NCBI GenBank assembly: GCA_026929865.2
Contig: CM049398.1
Location: 16,088,001 to 16,152,000, forward strand
Direction of reading: 5' to 3'
Length of the DNA: 64,000 nt
DNA from: Hyperoplus lanceolatus
Taxonomy: Eukaryota; Chordata; Actinopteri; Uranoscopiformes; Ammodytidae
The notes under the pieces are model-generated. The model was not told where the DNA came from. It ran no database searches and saw nothing but the letters and a program-made list of their open reading frames with translations. Position numbers and translations under genes: made by a program. Below are positions 63,831-64,000 of this stretch, one piece after another. Position 1 is the first letter of the stretch. Each line of letters begins with the position of its first letter.

Positions 63831-64000
63831 TAGGGATGCACCGATCCACTATTTTTTGTTCCGATCCGATTCCGATATCTGGGTTTTGGATATCGGCCGA
63901 TACCGATACTGTCCGATACGATATCATAATTGTTATACATTTCTTTGTTTGTGGTGATGTTATGTGTAAGGCTAGGAAGGCTTAAGCAATTCTAATTTAA
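63831..64000 (+). mobile_element. hAT element left end, cut by the window edge
   Basis: Starts TAGGGATGCACCGATCCACT and runs into CCGATATCGG-type subterminal repeats (GGCCGATACCGATACTG), a signature of common fish hAT elements. The other end and target duplication are outside the window. Confidence 0.7.

Noticed and set aside
53567-64000. Naming the right-hand gene PCNX1 or SIPA1L1
   Set aside because: No coding sequence from either is visible; synteny alone is not enough.

Overview
This is vertebrate, almost certainly teleost fish, nuclear DNA. Short exons sit in long introns with GT/AG splice sites. There are long (CA)n/(TG)n runs, many small inverted-repeat DNA transposons, tRNA-derived SINEs and a DIRS-type retrotransposon, a mix typical of ray-finned fish. 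Nothing looks prokaryotic or viral. Two protein-coding genes are identified with confidence, and a third locus starts at the right without any visible coding sequence.

Left (1-7,200): the last two coding exons of ttc9 (+ strand; exon 1 lies outside the window), followed by a 3' UTR that probably runs to a polyadenylation signal at 7,148. Centre (11,356-46,870, - strand): a complete map3k9 (mixed-lineage kinase 1) gene. I assembled 11 coding exons with consistent splice phases into an uninterrupted 1,083-residue frame: Cys/Pro-rich N-terminus, SH3, kinase domain, leucine-zipper coiled coil, CRIB and a long Ser/Pro-rich tail. ttc9 and map3k9 are convergent, with 7.9 kb between stop codons, which matches the TTC9-MAP3K9 adjacency of other vertebrates. 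Right (53.4 kb onward): a promoter-like region with a perfect NRF1 site and a non-coding first exon ending in a consensus donor at 53,566 (+ strand). Its gene is not identifiable here.

The 26.6-kb first intron of map3k9 is a transposon nest. Its main feature is a 7.8-kb DIRS element (21,879-29,661). It has perfectly matching 144-bp inverted terminal repeats and an internal complementary region that mirrors both ends, but its reverse transcriptase, RNase H and tyrosine recombinase are decayed. Its 5' side carries a degenerate tandem array, and a young 1.6-kb non-autonomous LTR element (two 341-bp LTRs, one difference found, CTAA target duplication) is inserted there. Further left in coordinate order of transcription, the intron holds a 2.6-kb foldback element (36,434-39,027) with a nested MITE, two adjacent perfect hairpins and an abutting second MITE sharing the same TTA.

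Two copies of an inverted-repeat family of about 1.2 kb that I cannot assign lie at opposite ends of the window (480-2,605 and 50,146-51,339). The first was split by an 877-bp hAT element with an intact 8-bp target duplication. Apart from ttc9 and map3k9 I see no intact protein gene. The remaining long ORFs are simple-repeat translations, antisense shadows of exons, or transposon fragments.
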